A stretch of DNA of 54,079 nucleotides, taken from contig JAHJLB010000012.1 of assembly GCA_018822105.1 (NCBI GenBank), positions 1 to 54,079 of the forward strand, read 5' to 3'. Positions 17,822-25,905 of this stretch are shown one piece after another (within the stretch, counting starts at the first letter, position 1; each line of letters begins with the position of its first letter). The stretch comes from Pseudomonadota bacterium. Lineage in GTDB: Bacteria; Desulfobacterota; Desulfovibrionia; Desulfovibrionales; Desulfovibrionaceae. The notes beneath the pieces are model-generated. The model worked only from the letters and a program-made list of their open reading frames with translations. It searched no databases and had not been told where the DNA came from. The translations under genes were made by a program, and so were the position numbers.

Positions 17822-18922
17822 CTATGTGGAGGACGAAGCCACCGAGGCGTCCGCACCGCGCATGGAGATGGTCTCCCATTGCAGGGGCTCCTCGTGCTTC
17901 ACCGGGCGCAGGAGCACCGCGCCCAGCACCTCGTCCCAATGTACCGGAGAAATGCCGTCCAGCGGGCTTCTCGTGGTCAGATCCGCCGGGACCAGCACAT
18001 GGCCGGCGGGCAGATCGCGCGAGAAGACCATGCACTTGCGCAGCTTCTTGGCCGCGGCCAGCTCCTCGGGGAAGACCTTCTTGCCCTTGAGGATCATGGC
18101 GCTCTCGACCTCGCGGATCATGCGCACCAGGGAGGCCAGCTCGGCGGGCTCAAGGGAGGCCTTGTGGTCCGTGCCGATCTGGGTCTTGTCCAGGGTGAAG
18201 TGGCGCTCCACCACGCAGGCGCCCAGGGCCGCGGCGGCCACGCTGGGGGCCAGGCCGCGCTCGTGCCCGGAATAGCCCACGGGCAGGCTGTAGCGCTCGC
18301 GCAGGGTGTCCATGACCGGCAGGCCGATCTGCTCCTCGACGCAGGGGTAGGAGCTGTTGCAGTGCAGCAGGACCAGGGAGTCGTGATAGGAGCGCACCAG
18401 GCTGACTGCGGCGTCGATCTCGTCGAGGCTGCTCATGCCCGTGGACAGGATCACCGGCAGGCGGGTCGCCGCAACGCGGCGCAGGAGCGGCACGTTGACC
18501 AGGTCGGCGGAGCAGACCTTGAGCATCTCCACATCCAGGCCGAGCATCTCGTCCAGGCTGACCTCGTCCCAGGCCGAGGCAAAGAACACCAGGCCCAGGG
18601 ATTCGGACAAGGCCTTGAGCTCGGCCATGTCCTCCACGGAAAGCTCCAGGGCCTGGCGGTGCTCGCCGTAGGTGGGCCCGAAGCTGTTGGCCCCGCCGTA
18701 AGGGGCCTCGCGGCCCACGCGGGTCAGCAGCGACTCCATGTGCCGCTTCTGGAACTTCACGGCCTGGACGCCCGCCTTGGCGGCCTCTTCCACCATGCGC
18801 CGGGCATGGCCCATGTCCCCCTGGTGGTTGTTGCCCACCTCGGCCACGATGAAGCAGGGCTGGCCGTGGCCGACGCGCTGGCCAGAGCGGGTGGTGATGA
18901 AGGGAAGATGCGCCATACTCAC
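17822..18922 (-). CDS. NeuB-family sialic-acid-type synthase (NeuB domain + SAF)
   Basis: A 366-residue protein with an N-terminal TIM barrel (AEVGNNHQGD, KFQKR, STGMSSLDEI, YSGHERG) and a C-terminal SAF domain (about 295-355). The family joins phosphoenolpyruvate to a hexosamine to make nonulosonic acids such as neuraminic, legionaminic or pseudaminic acid. Which acid is made cannot be told, because no neuA/pseB-type genes lie nearby. The ATG overlaps the TGA of the upstream regulator gene by four bases (ATGA), so the two are coupled. Confidence 0.85.
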   Translation of the reverse strand: MSMAHLPFITTRSGQRVGHGQPCFIVAEVGNNHQGDMGHARRMVEEAAKAGVQAVKFQKRHMESLLTRVGREAPYGGANSFGPTYGEHRQALELSVEDMAELKALSESLGLVFFASAWDEVSLDEMLGLDVEMLKVCSADLVNVPLLRRVAATRLPVILSTGMSSLDEIDAAVSLVRSYHDSLVLLHCNSSYPCVEEQIGLPVMDTLRERYSLPVGYSGHERGLAPSVAAAALGACVVERHFTLDKTQIGTDHKASLEPAELASLVRMIREVESAMILKGKKVFPEELAAAKKLRKCMVFSRDLPAGHVLVPADLTTRSPLDGISPVHWDEVLGAVLLRPVKHEEPLQWETISMRGADASVASSST

Positions 18923-19533
18923 AGCCTCACGATTTCGAGCCCGCGACCTTGGGAGACGGGCTGCAGTTGCTGGTATATCTCATCCTGGCGCCCAAAGGAA
19001 GTGATGACTATGGATTGGCAGTCAACTTTTTCCAGCACCAGAGGCGAAGAAATGACATAGCCGTGGAAGATCGTGCCGTGCTTCTCGGGATCGTTGTCCA
19101 CCACGGCCACCACCTGGAAGGCGGTGTCGCGCAGGGCGGAGAGCACCACCTCGCAGGTTTCCGAGGCCCCGAACAGGACGATCTTCTTGCGCCCCCGCTT
19201 CTCCAGGCTGCGCAGCTTGGAGAGGATGAAGTCCTTGATGTTGGTGTACAGGCGGATGGTCTCGCTGGAGTAGTCGGAGAACATCTGCCTGCGGCTCTTC
19301 TCCCCGCCGCTGGTGAGCACGTAGCGGTAACTCTTGCCGTTCACCGGGCGGTACTCGATGAGGTTCTGCTCCTGTAGCAGGCGCAGGTACTGGTTGACCA
19401 TGGCCCCGGAGAGCTTGAGGCGCTTGCCCAGCTCGATCTGCGAGAGGGTGGAGTCCTGGGACAAGGAGTTCAGGATGGAGAGCACCCTGGTCTCCTTGCT
19501 GGGCTTGATGAATTTTCCGTCGGCGAGCAGCAT
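18919..19533 (-). CDS. Winged-helix regulator fused to Rossmann-type (PglD-like) domain
   Basis: A 204-residue protein. Residues about 15-75 form a winged helix-turn-helix (STLSQIELGKRLKLSGAMVNQYLRLL). Residues about 110-200 form a nucleotide- or sugar-binding Rossmann unit with KKIVLFGASETCEVV and VVAVVDNDPEK, as in PglD N-terminal or CoA-binding-like domains. I infer a regulator that senses a nucleotide-sugar or related metabolite. It is coupled to the NeuB-like gene and probably controls it or surface-glycan genes. The DNA target is unknown. Confidence 0.72.
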   Translation of the reverse strand: MLLADGKFIKPSKETRVLSILNSLSQDSTLSQIELGKRLKLSGAMVNQYLRLLQEQNLIEYRPVNGKSYRYVLTSGGEKSRRQMFSDYSSETIRLYTNIKDFILSKLRSLEKRGRKKIVLFGASETCEVVLSALRDTAFQVVAVVDNDPEKHGTIFHGYVISSPLVLEKVDCQSIVITSFGRQDEIYQQLQPVSQGRGLEIVRL

Positions 19534-19887
19534 GTTCGTTCACCCAATGGTTGATGCGGTGTTAGAAATTCCGGTCCTGGGCGGCCGCCTGGGGGCGGAA
19601 TGGTCTGCCGCCGGGCCCCGCTGGAAAACCTGATGCAATCCCCGCGCCAATCACACGAAAACCGTTCGCTCGGTCAATGATCCCAGGGCCGCAATCCGAG
19701 TTTGCAGCCTCCCCCTTCTAGCCGCACGGGGCAAGCATTGTCAACATCCTGGCGGGAAACAGCCCCCCGGCGCAGGGCGCCCAGGAGACGCGCCATTCCG
19801 CCAGGATCATTCATGGACGCAATGAAGCATCGGCAGAACCATCCTCCTGTTGCCCGCCAAACCACCCTTCCGGTCCAGGATTTCCCC
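19534..19887. other. Intergenic region between divergent regulator and fadD
   Basis: About 350 bases between the start of the minus-strand HTH regulator and the fadD promoter. Long plus-strand frames here are Pro/Arg-rich and lack coding character. A TTGACC on the minus strand near 19673 could be a -35 for the regulator operon but has no convincing -10. No RNA gene or repeat is recognised. Confidence 0.5.
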
Positions 19888-19916
19888 TTGCCTCCCCGCT
19901 GGCCGGCACCTATACT
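19888..19916 (+). promoter_or_regulatory. Sigma70-type promoter for fadD
   Basis: TTGCCT (19888-19893), an exact 17-base spacer and TATACT (19911-19916). Transcription would start about 30 bases before the fadD ATG at 19954. No operator is evident. Confidence 0.6.
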
Positions 19917-19953
19917 TCCACGGCCCCCACGCCTTCCCCAAAGAGGTTGCCTC

Positions 19954-21681
19954 ATGCCCGACATTGAGCGTCCCTGGTTTGCGCACTACGACCCGGATGT
20001 GCCGCACGGCCTCACCCCTGCCCCAAGGCCCATGCATTCCCTGCTGGAGGAGGCCGCCAGGCGCTGGCCCGGGCGTGCGGCCCTGGTCTTCCAGAACTGG
20101 ACGCTGACCTACGCCCGCCTGTACCGGCTCTCGGGCATACTGGCCGCCAACCTGCGCGACCAGGGCCTGAAGCGCGGGGAGCGCGTGGCCATCATGCTGC
20201 CCAACACCCCCCAGAGCGTCATCGCCTACTGGGGCGTGCTGCGCGCCGGCGGCACCGTGGTCTTCACCAATCCCCTGTACATGGAGACGGAGATCATCCA
20301 CCAGTTCACGGATTCCGGGGCGCGCTTCCTGATCCTGCTCGACCTGCTCTGGCCCAAGATAGCGCCCCTGCGCCACAGGATCCCGGTTGAAAAATTCTTC
20401 GTCACCGGCATCGCCGACGGCCTGCGCTTCCCCCTCGACCTTTTGTACCGCCTGAAGTGCTGGCGCGAAGGCAAGAAGGGCACCGTGCCCGCGGACGACC
20501 CCCAGGTGCAGGGCTGGGCCACCCTCCTGCGCGGCGCGGCAGGCTACACCTGCAGCAAGCTCATTCCCGAAAAGGACCTGGCGCTCCTGCAATACACCGG
20601 GGGCACCACGGGCCTGGCCAAGGGCTGCATGATCACCCACGCGGGCCTTTTCGCCAACGTGAGCCAGTGCACGGCCATGCTGCCGGGCCTGTCCAGGGGG
20701 CACCAGACCTTCCTTGGCGTGCTGCCCTTCTTCCACATCTACGGCCTCACCGTGTGCCTGAATCTGGCCACGGCCAAGGGCGCAACCCAGATACTCTTCC
20801 CGCGCTTCGTGCCCGCGGACCTGCTCAAGGCCATCCAGAAGCACCGGCCCACGGCCTTTCCCGGCGCGCCCTCGGTGTACATCTCGCTTCTGCAGCAGAA
20901 GAACATCGCCTCCTTCGACCTGTCCTCCATCAAGTTCTGCGTGTCCGGCTCCGCGCCCATGCCCCTGGAATGGTTCGAGCAGTTCACCAAGGCCACGGGG
21001 GCGCGCATCTGCGAGGGCTACGGCCTCACCGAGGCCAGCCCGGTGACGCACATCAACCCCCTGGAGGGCCTGGCCAAGCACGGCTCCATCGGCCTGCCCC
21101 TGCCCGGCACCGACGCCAAGATCGTGGACCAGGACCTGGGCGGCCCGCCCCTGCCGCCGGGGAAGATGGGCGAGCTGGTCATCCGCGGCCCGCAGGTCAT
21201 GGCCGGGTACTACAACCGGCCCGACGAGACCGCCGACGTGCTCAGAAACGGCTGGCTCTACACCGGCGACATCGCCTACATGGACGAGGACGGCTATTTC
21301 TTCATCGTGGACCGCAAGAAGGACCTCATCATCAGCGCCGGGTACAACATCTACCCGCGCGAGATCGACGAGGTGCTGCACCAGCACCCCAAGATCCAGG
21401 AGGCCGTGGCCGTGGGCGTGCCCTGCGACGCGCGCGGCGAGGTGGTCAAGGCCTACGTGGTGCCCAAGGCCGGGGAGAGCCTCACCAGGGCCGAGGTCAT
21501 CGCCTTCTGCCGCCAGAAGCTGGCCGGATACAAGGTGCCCCGGCATGTGGAGTTCCGCGAGAGCCTGCCCAAGACCATGGTCGGCAAGGTGCTGCGCCGC
21601 GCCCTGCGCGCCGAGGAGGACGAACGCGCCCGGGCCTGCAGCCCGCCCCCGGTGCAGGACGACGCCAGCGCCGAGGGCTGA
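19954..21681 (+). CDS. fadD: Long-chain fatty acid-CoA ligase
   Basis: A 575-residue ANL-family enzyme that activates fatty acids via acyl-AMP. The ATP loop is YTGGTTGLAKG. GYGLTEASP, the hinge YTGDIAYMDEDGYFFIVDRKKD and a C-terminal lysine in KTMVGKVLRR are all present. I chose MPDIERPWFAHYDPDVP because AAGAGGTT lies just before it and the promoter ends 38 bases upstream; the longer frame from 19702 is not protein-like. It stands alone and ends in a clear terminator. Confidence 0.93.
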   Translation: MPDIERPWFAHYDPDVPHGLTPAPRPMHSLLEEAARRWPGRAALVFQNWTLTYARLYRLSGILAANLRDQGLKRGERVAIMLPNTPQSVIAYWGVLRAGGTVVFTNPLYMETEIIHQFTDSGARFLILLDLLWPKIAPLRHRIPVEKFFVTGIADGLRFPLDLLYRLKCWREGKKGTVPADDPQVQGWATLLRGAAGYTCSKLIPEKDLALLQYTGGTTGLAKGCMITHAGLFANVSQCTAMLPGLSRGHQTFLGVLPFFHIYGLTVCLNLATAKGATQILFPRFVPADLLKAIQKHRPTAFPGAPSVYISLLQQKNIASFDLSSIKFCVSGSAPMPLEWFEQFTKATGARICEGYGLTEASPVTHINPLEGLAKHGSIGLPLPGTDAKIVDQDLGGPPLPPGKMGELVIRGPQVMAGYYNRPDETADVLRNGWLYTGDIAYMDEDGYFFIVDRKKDLIISAGYNIYPREIDEVLHQHPKIQEAVAVGVPCDARGEVVKAYVVPKAGESLTRAEVIAFCRQKLAGYKVPRHVEFRESLPKTMVGKVLRRALRAEEDERARACSPPPVQDDASAEG

Positions 21682-21706
21682 GCGCCCCCTCCCCGGCAGA
21701 CAAAGC

Positions 21707-21738
21707 AAAGGCCCCGCCATCCGGTAGGGCCTTTCTTG
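21707..21738 (+). terminator. Rho-independent terminator between fadD and sigZ
   Basis: AAAGGCCC pairs with GGGCCTTT (21727-21734), followed by CTTGTTTC. In the minus direction the stem is followed by TGCTTTGTC, so it may serve both the plus-strand fadD and the minus-strand arsM-sigZ operon. Confidence 0.8.
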
Positions 21739-21741
21739 TTT

Positions 21742-22326
21742 CTATTTCGGCACTCGTTGCGGTCCGGGTCCCGGGCCGCAGTGCGGGCAGCCCTTGGGCT
21801 TGACCGTATAGTCCATGATGCTCCCCCTGGCGTCCAGTTCCAGTGTGCAGCAATCCTCGATCATGCGCCGAACCAGGAGCCTGCCGCGCAAAATCCTGGA
21901 CTTGGCTGCGGCAAGGGATATGCCCAGGCGATGGGCCACCTCCCGCTGCTTCAGCCCCTCCATGTCGGCCAGAATTAGCGCCAAGCGGACCTTCTCCGGC
22001 AAGGCCTCAATTATGGGCCGCAGGCAGGCACCCACGTCCTCCTCCTGGCTGCTGGCCCCCTCCTTTCCGTGGTCGGCCAGATCCTCGGGAAGCTCCTGCA
22101 TGGGCCGCTTGCTGCGGAAGTGGTCCGTCACCGCATTGCGCGCTACCGTGAACAGCCAGGCCCGCAAACTGTCCACCCGCTGCACGGAACCCAGGCCCGC
22201 AAGCATCTTGAGGAACACTTCGTGGAGGATGTCCTCGGCCTCAACCGCCCCATGAACCCGCTTCAGGATAAAGGACTTGAGCTCGCCCCGGTGCTCCTGC
22301 CAGATGGCCTCCAGCCGTCGCCTCAT
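21742..22326 (-). CDS. sigZ: ECF-like RNA polymerase sigma factor, SigZ type
   Basis: A 194-residue sigma factor with region 2 (DILHEVFLKMLAGL, WLFTVARNAVTDHFRSKR) and region 4 (ALPEKVRLALILADMEGLKQREVAHRL as separate helices). It also has the SigZ-type tail: CC near residue 158 and a final CPHC, four cysteines that may bind a metal or sense thiol-reactive ions. No anti-sigma gene is adjacent. It lies 11 bases after arsM in one operon, so I infer a response to arsenic or a related stress. Confidence 0.82.
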   Translation of the reverse strand: MRRRLEAIWQEHRGELKSFILKRVHGAVEAEDILHEVFLKMLAGLGSVQRVDSLRAWLFTVARNAVTDHFRSKRPMQELPEDLADHGKEGASSQEEDVGACLRPIIEALPEKVRLALILADMEGLKQREVAHRLGISLAAAKSRILRGRLLVRRMIEDCCTLELDARGSIMDYTVKPKGCPHCGPGPGPQRVPK

Positions 22327-22337
22327 GCGCCGCTCCC

Positions 22338-23129
22338 CTATTCCTTGACGCCCTCGATCACTGCCGAGGCGACGATTCCGCCCAGGCCCAGGCCGGGAAA
22401 CATCTGCTCCATCATTCTGGCGCTCGCGGGGTTCAGGCGGATGGAAACCCGCTCAAACCCGGCCTGACGCATCATGTCCTGAAGCGCCTCCACCCGTGCC
22501 GCCCCGGCCACGCATTCGGCGTGGAGCATGACATCGGCCCGGATGTCCTCAGGCATGTCCGCCACGGCCACGATGTCCGCAATGGCCAGCCGACCGCCGC
22601 TTTTCAGCACCCGAAAGGCCTCGCGGAACACCTGCGCCTTGTCCGTGCTCAGATTGATGACGCAATTGGACAGCACTACATCGGCCTCGGCGTCGCCCAC
22701 GGGCAGATGCTCGATCTCCCCCAGGCGGAAGGTGGCGTTGGCGAACCCGGCAGCCGCCGCGTTTCTCCTGGCCTTCTCCACCATCTCCGGCGTCATGTCC
22801 ACGCCGATGACTCGCCCTGCCGCGCCCACCTGCCTCGCGGCCAGGAAGCAGTCGAATCCGCCGCCGCTGCCCAGATCCACCACCACCTCGCCCGCCTTCA
22901 ACGCCGCGATGGCCTGGGGGTTACCGCAGCCAAGGCCCATGTTCGCCCCCTCCGGGACGCTTTGCAGGTCCCCCTCGGAGTATCCGACCGACATCGCCAG
23001 CGCCTCTGACGTGGCCGTATTTTTCGGGCTGCAACACCCGCCGCCGCAACCGGCTGTCCCGGCAAGCGCCGTTTCCGAGTACCTTTTGCGAACCGTTTCC
23101 CTGGTCTCGCTATCCTTGTTCGTGTGCAT
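22338..23129 (-). CDS. arsM: Arsenite S-adenosylmethionine methyltransferase
   Basis: A 263-residue ArsM. LGSGGGFDCFLAA is the SAM site. The three cysteines needed for As(III) binding and methylation are visible in GLGCGNPQA, LSNCVINLS and HAECVAGA. The N terminus adds a Cys-rich CGGGCC stretch that can hold As(III). I chose MHTNKDSETRE because GGAGGCAAGG precedes it. It produces methylated and volatile arsenicals. It is first in an operon with sigZ; no arsR or arsB is in the window. Confidence 0.92.
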   Translation of the reverse strand: MHTNKDSETRETVRKRYSETALAGTAGCGGGCCSPKNTATSEALAMSVGYSEGDLQSVPEGANMGLGCGNPQAIAALKAGEVVVDLGSGGGFDCFLAARQVGAAGRVIGVDMTPEMVEKARRNAAAAGFANATFRLGEIEHLPVGDAEADVVLSNCVINLSTDKAQVFREAFRVLKSGGRLAIADIVAVADMPEDIRADVMLHAECVAGAARVEALQDMMRQAGFERVSIRLNPASARMMEQMFPGLGLGGIVASAVIEGVKE

Positions 23130-23479
23130 GTCCTTGCCTCCATGTGCCGCAACAGCGACGTGATGTGCAGTGAAGACGGGAAAGGGCGCAAAAGGATGCA
23201 TCCTTCATCACGCTGAATCTGACCCTATCACCACCCCGTCCAAACAGTCACCCCGCCTTCACGGAATCGTCACACAGCCCTGGCATACAGGACGCCGTGG
23301 CCGGTCCGCACGACTTTACAAATCGCGCCGGGCCCAAGCGAAAAGTTCACAACCATGTGCATTTTTCCGCGCAAAGCGCACCTGCGCCGAGACACATGTA
23401 CCGATATCCCAGGAGGATGCCGCTCGCGGCCCGCTTCTTGCCAAGAGCAGTCCACACAACCCAGCACAGGGAGGACACC
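23130..23479. other. Intergenic region between arsM and first small twin gene
   Basis: 350 bases, with lower GC than the neighbouring genes in places. It should hold the arsM promoter (minus) and that of the first small protein (plus), but I cannot name a convincing -35/-10 pair for either. A CCAGGAGG motif at about 23411 directly abuts an ATG and does not mark a credible gene. Confidence 0.5.
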
Positions 23480-23686
23480 ATGCCCAGCAGCACAAGCCTC
23501 GAAACCGCACGGTCCGCCAGAAACGCACCCGCCGCCCCGCACCACCCCGTGGGCCTGCTCTACACTTTGCTGCGCCACGGCCGCGGCCTGTCCCACGAGG
23601 AGGCCGCGCACCGCAGCGCTCAGTCCCTCAACGCCCAACCCGTCGAAGCCAGATCCGGCCATGCGCAGCCCCGGAAAGCGGCCTAG
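23480..23686 (+). CDS. Small protein, twin A of an unknown family
   Basis: 68 residues, preceded by GGGAGGACACC, a strong ribosome-binding site. The central block HHPVGLLYTLLRHGRGLSHEEAA (given here only as a landmark: HHPVGLLYT, LRHG, GLSHEEAA) is nearly identical to that of the next gene, while both ends differ. No signal peptide or membrane helix is seen; the protein is basic and histidine-rich. I do not recognise the family. Conservation of the core and of the leader between the two copies argues that both are real genes. Confidence 0.68.
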   Translation: MPSSTSLETARSARNAPAAPHHPVGLLYTLLRHGRGLSHEEAAHRSAQSLNAQPVEARSGHAQPRKAA

Positions 23687-23817
23687 GGCCGCACAAGGCG
23701 CAGCCGGACCGGGAACTTCCGCTCCGCTCCCGCCTCTGCCCTGCAGCTGCAGCTCAAATTGGCACGCCAAAAGTGGCCTTTGTTGTCCAGTATACGCCTG
23801 AACCTGTATTTTGCCCC

Positions 23818-23847
23818 TTGACCTCTCGGCATCAGTCCAGCTATGCT
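23818..23847 (+). promoter_or_regulatory. Promoter for second small twin gene
   Basis: TTGACC (23818-23823), an 18-base spacer and TATGCT (23842-23847) in a locally AT-richer stretch. It lies about 65 bases before the start of twin B, which suggests that twin B has its own promoter. Confidence 0.55.
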
Positions 23848-23913
23848 GACAATGCGATAAACCTATAGCCTGGGTGTTTGCACCACAACTCGCCAGGACG
23901 CCAGGAGGGGACC

Positions 23914-24147
23914 ATGCCGCACCGTTCTCGCAAAGGCTCGGCACAGTGCCGTGCAAAGTCATCCGCCCCTGTTTCCCCGTCCGCCCCGCACCACCCCGTG
24001 GGCCTGCTCTACACCATGCTGCGCCACGGCGTCGGCCTGTCCCACGAGGAGGCAGCGCGGCGCAGCGCCCTGTCCATCAGCGCCCACTCCGCCGACGCCC
24101 AGTCCGTCGAGGCGACGCTCGACGCCAAACCCTGGAAAGCGGCCTAG
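23914..24147 (+). CDS. Small protein, twin B of an unknown family
   Basis: 77 residues, preceded by AGGAGGGGACC. It shares with twin A the core landmarks APHHPVGLLYT, LRHG, GLSHEEAA and RSA, and the C-terminal KAA; it differs by R to V in the LRHG-x-GL position and has a longer, basic N terminus. No known domain is recognised. The SHEEAA-type helix could be part of a small DNA- or protein-binding fold, but this is only inference. It is followed by a hairpin shared with the opposing cyclophilin gene. Confidence 0.7.
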   Translation: MPHRSRKGSAQCRAKSSAPVSPSAPHHPVGLLYTMLRHGVGLSHEEAARRSALSISAHSADAQSVEATLDAKPWKAA

Positions 24148-24149
24148 GC

Positions 24150-24180
24150 CCAAAGAAAAGGCGGCCCCGCGGGGCCGCCT
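24150..24180 (-). terminator. Terminator for cyclophilin gene
   Basis: AGGCGGCCCC (24159-24168) pairs perfectly with GGGGCCGCCT (24171-24180). In the minus direction CTTTTCTTTG follows, a T-rich tract. It lies between convergent twin B and the cyclophilin gene. Confidence 0.75.
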
Positions 24181-24222
24181 CGTCCTCCGGGCGCAGTATC
24201 CGGCCAAGGGCCGCAGGCCCGG

Positions 24223-24831
24223 CTATTCGGAGAGCACCGTGGCCCTGGTGACGATGATGGGCTTGAGTGGCACGTCGTCGTAGGGGCCGCGCTTGCCCGT
24301 GGCCACGCCCTTGATCTCGTCCACCACGCGCTTGCCCTCCACCACCACGCCGAACACCGCATAGCCCCAGCCCTCGTCGGTCTTGCCGCGATGGTCCAGG
24401 GAGCGGTTGTCCTTGACGTTGATGTAGAACTGGGCCGCGGCCGAGTGCGGGTCCGAGGTGCGGGCCATGGCCAGGGTGTACAGGCTGTTCTTCAGCCCGT
24501 TGTCGGCCTCGTTTCTGATGGCCGGTCCCGTGGGCTTTTCGCGCATGTTCACGTCAAAGCCGCCGCCCTGGATCATGAAACCGTTGATGACGCGGTGGAA
24601 GATGGTGCCGTCGTAGTGGCCGCTCTTGACGTGCTTCAGGAAGCTGGCCACGGAGAGCGGGGCCTTGTCCTTGAAGAGCTCCAGCACGATGTCGCCCTTG
24701 GTGGTTTCAAGCTTCACCAGGGTCTTGCCGCCATTGGTGCCGACCGCCGCCGCGCCTTGGGCCAGGGCCGGGCCGGACAGGGTCAGCAGCAGCAAAGCCG
24801 CGAAAAGGGCCGTACGGAAGTGGCGCTGCAT
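24223..24831 (-). CDS. Exported cyclophilin-type peptidyl-prolyl isomerase
   Basis: A 202-residue protein with a signal peptide (LFAALLLLTLSGPALA, likely cut before Gln) and a cyclophilin domain that follows ETTKGDIVLELF. FHRVINGFMIQGG holds the catalytic Arg. The AMARTSDPHSAAAQFYIN segment and the GYAVFGVVVEG strand are typical. It should assist folding of periplasmic proteins. AAGGAG lies 10 bases before the chosen ATG. The longer frame upstream lacks a ribosome-binding site. Confidence 0.92.
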   Translation of the reverse strand: MQRHFRTALFAALLLLTLSGPALAQGAAAVGTNGGKTLVKLETTKGDIVLELFKDKAPLSVASFLKHVKSGHYDGTIFHRVINGFMIQGGGFDVNMREKPTGPAIRNEADNGLKNSLYTLAMARTSDPHSAAAQFYINVKDNRSLDHRGKTDEGWGYAVFGVVVEGKRVVDEIKGVATGKRGPYDDVPLKPIIVTRATVLSE

Positions 24832-24945
24832 CAGATGTGCTCCTTCTGTGTAAGGTTCCGGCGGGCGTTCCCGCCGCTGGCCCTGCATAGCAGACCCGAA
24901 GCCCCAGGGCAACGGCGGCGGCGGCGCCTCGCCCCCCGGATTGTC

Positions 24946-24975
24946 TTGCCGTCCATTCTGGGCTATGTCGATAAT
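24946..24975 (+). promoter_or_regulatory. Promoter for exported protein / cyclase operon
   Basis: TTGCCG (24946-24951), an 18-base spacer and GATAAT (24970-24975), about 25 bases before the start of the exported-protein gene. The -10 matches the consensus at five of six positions. Confidence 0.5.
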
Positions 24976-24999
24976 GACCCTTCAACCCAGGAGGCCACC

Positions 25000-25893
25000 A
25001 TGAGCCATCGCCCCTGCGCCATCCCTTGCCCGAACAACTTTCTGAAAGGACGCCCCCTGTCCGCCCTGCTGGCCGGACTGATGGCGGCTGCGCTGCTCTG
25101 CGCTGCGCCCGAGGCCCAGGCCCAGGAGGACCGAGCCCTGGCAGCGGCGCCGGCCGGGCCTGTGCGCTACGTCATCGTCAAGGCCCAGGGACAGGGCGTC
25201 AACGCCGAGGAGGCCGAGCAGGAAGCCCTGCGTTTTGCGCGGCGCCTGGCGGCCAAGCACTATGCCGGCCTCGGCGGAGCGGCGGCCCTGGACGGCTCCC
25301 CGCAGGGCCAGCGCATCCTCGCCACCCACAGCACCCCGCCCATGGGCCTGGCTTCGGTGAGCACCGTGGTGCTGGTGGAGCTGCGCCTGCGCCCCCTGGC
25401 CGAGCCGCCGCCCCAGGCCCTGGCCCTGCCCGTGCTGCAGGTCGCCGTAAACGCCGCGGCCCAGGTCCTGGTGGAGGCCAGCCGGCCGAGCGAGATCCTC
25501 GTCGCCCTGGACTCCGGCGGCAGCGCCGAGCCGGAGATTTTGCCCGGCGGCAGCGGGGCGGTCTACCGCCTGGCGCCGGGCAAGCCCATGCGCCAGGCCC
25601 TGCCCAAGACCAGCGCCGCCTCGCTGCGCGTGCTGGCCTGCACCGGGGGGCTCGCCGTCCCGGCTGCGCCGCGCAACGTTGACGAGGCCTTTGCCAAGGC
25701 CAGGCCGGGCAAGTCGCGCCCGGCCACCATGCAGGGCGTCATCTCGGAATGCGTGGAGGTCGAGACGCCCCTGGCCGGGAAAGCTGGGCTGGCCAAGCGC
25801 TCCATGCGCGCCAAGGGCTCAGAATCGCCGGTGAACATGACCGGCGCCGCAGGCCGCGAAGCCGGCGCGCCCACCGGCAAGGACATGCCCTAG
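25000..25893 (+). CDS. Exported protein of unknown function, FlgT-N-like?
   Basis: 297 residues with CAGGAGGCC before the ATG. A signal peptide (LLAGLMAAALLCAAPEAQA) is followed by VRYVIVKAQGQGVNAEEAEQEAL, which resembles the N-terminal module of FlgT-like flagellar assembly proteins; that likeness is weak. The rest is Ala/Pro-rich and ends in a low-complexity tail. It lies 12 bases before the CHASE2 cyclase gene and is probably co-transcribed, so it may act with the sensor in the periplasm. Confidence 0.62.
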   Translation: MSHRPCAIPCPNNFLKGRPLSALLAGLMAAALLCAAPEAQAQEDRALAAAPAGPVRYVIVKAQGQGVNAEEAEQEALRFARRLAAKHYAGLGGAAALDGSPQGQRILATHSTPPMGLASVSTVVLVELRLRPLAEPPPQALALPVLQVAVNAAAQVLVEASRPSEILVALDSGGSAEPEILPGGSGAVYRLAPGKPMRQALPKTSAASLRVLACTGGLAVPAAPRNVDEAFAKARPGKSRPATMQGVISECVEVETPLAGKAGLAKRSMRAKGSESPVNMTGAAGREAGAPTGKDMP

Positions 25894-25905
25894 GCGGGCC
25901 CGTCC

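Noticed and set aside
19702-19953. An 84-residue N-terminal extension of FadD
   Set aside because: Arg/Pro-rich, crosses the promoter at 19888-19916, and lacks a ribosome-binding site.
23411-23479. A further small gene at the CCAGGAGG motif before twin A
   Set aside because: The ATG touches the ribosome-binding motif, and the frame shows no likeness to the twin core.
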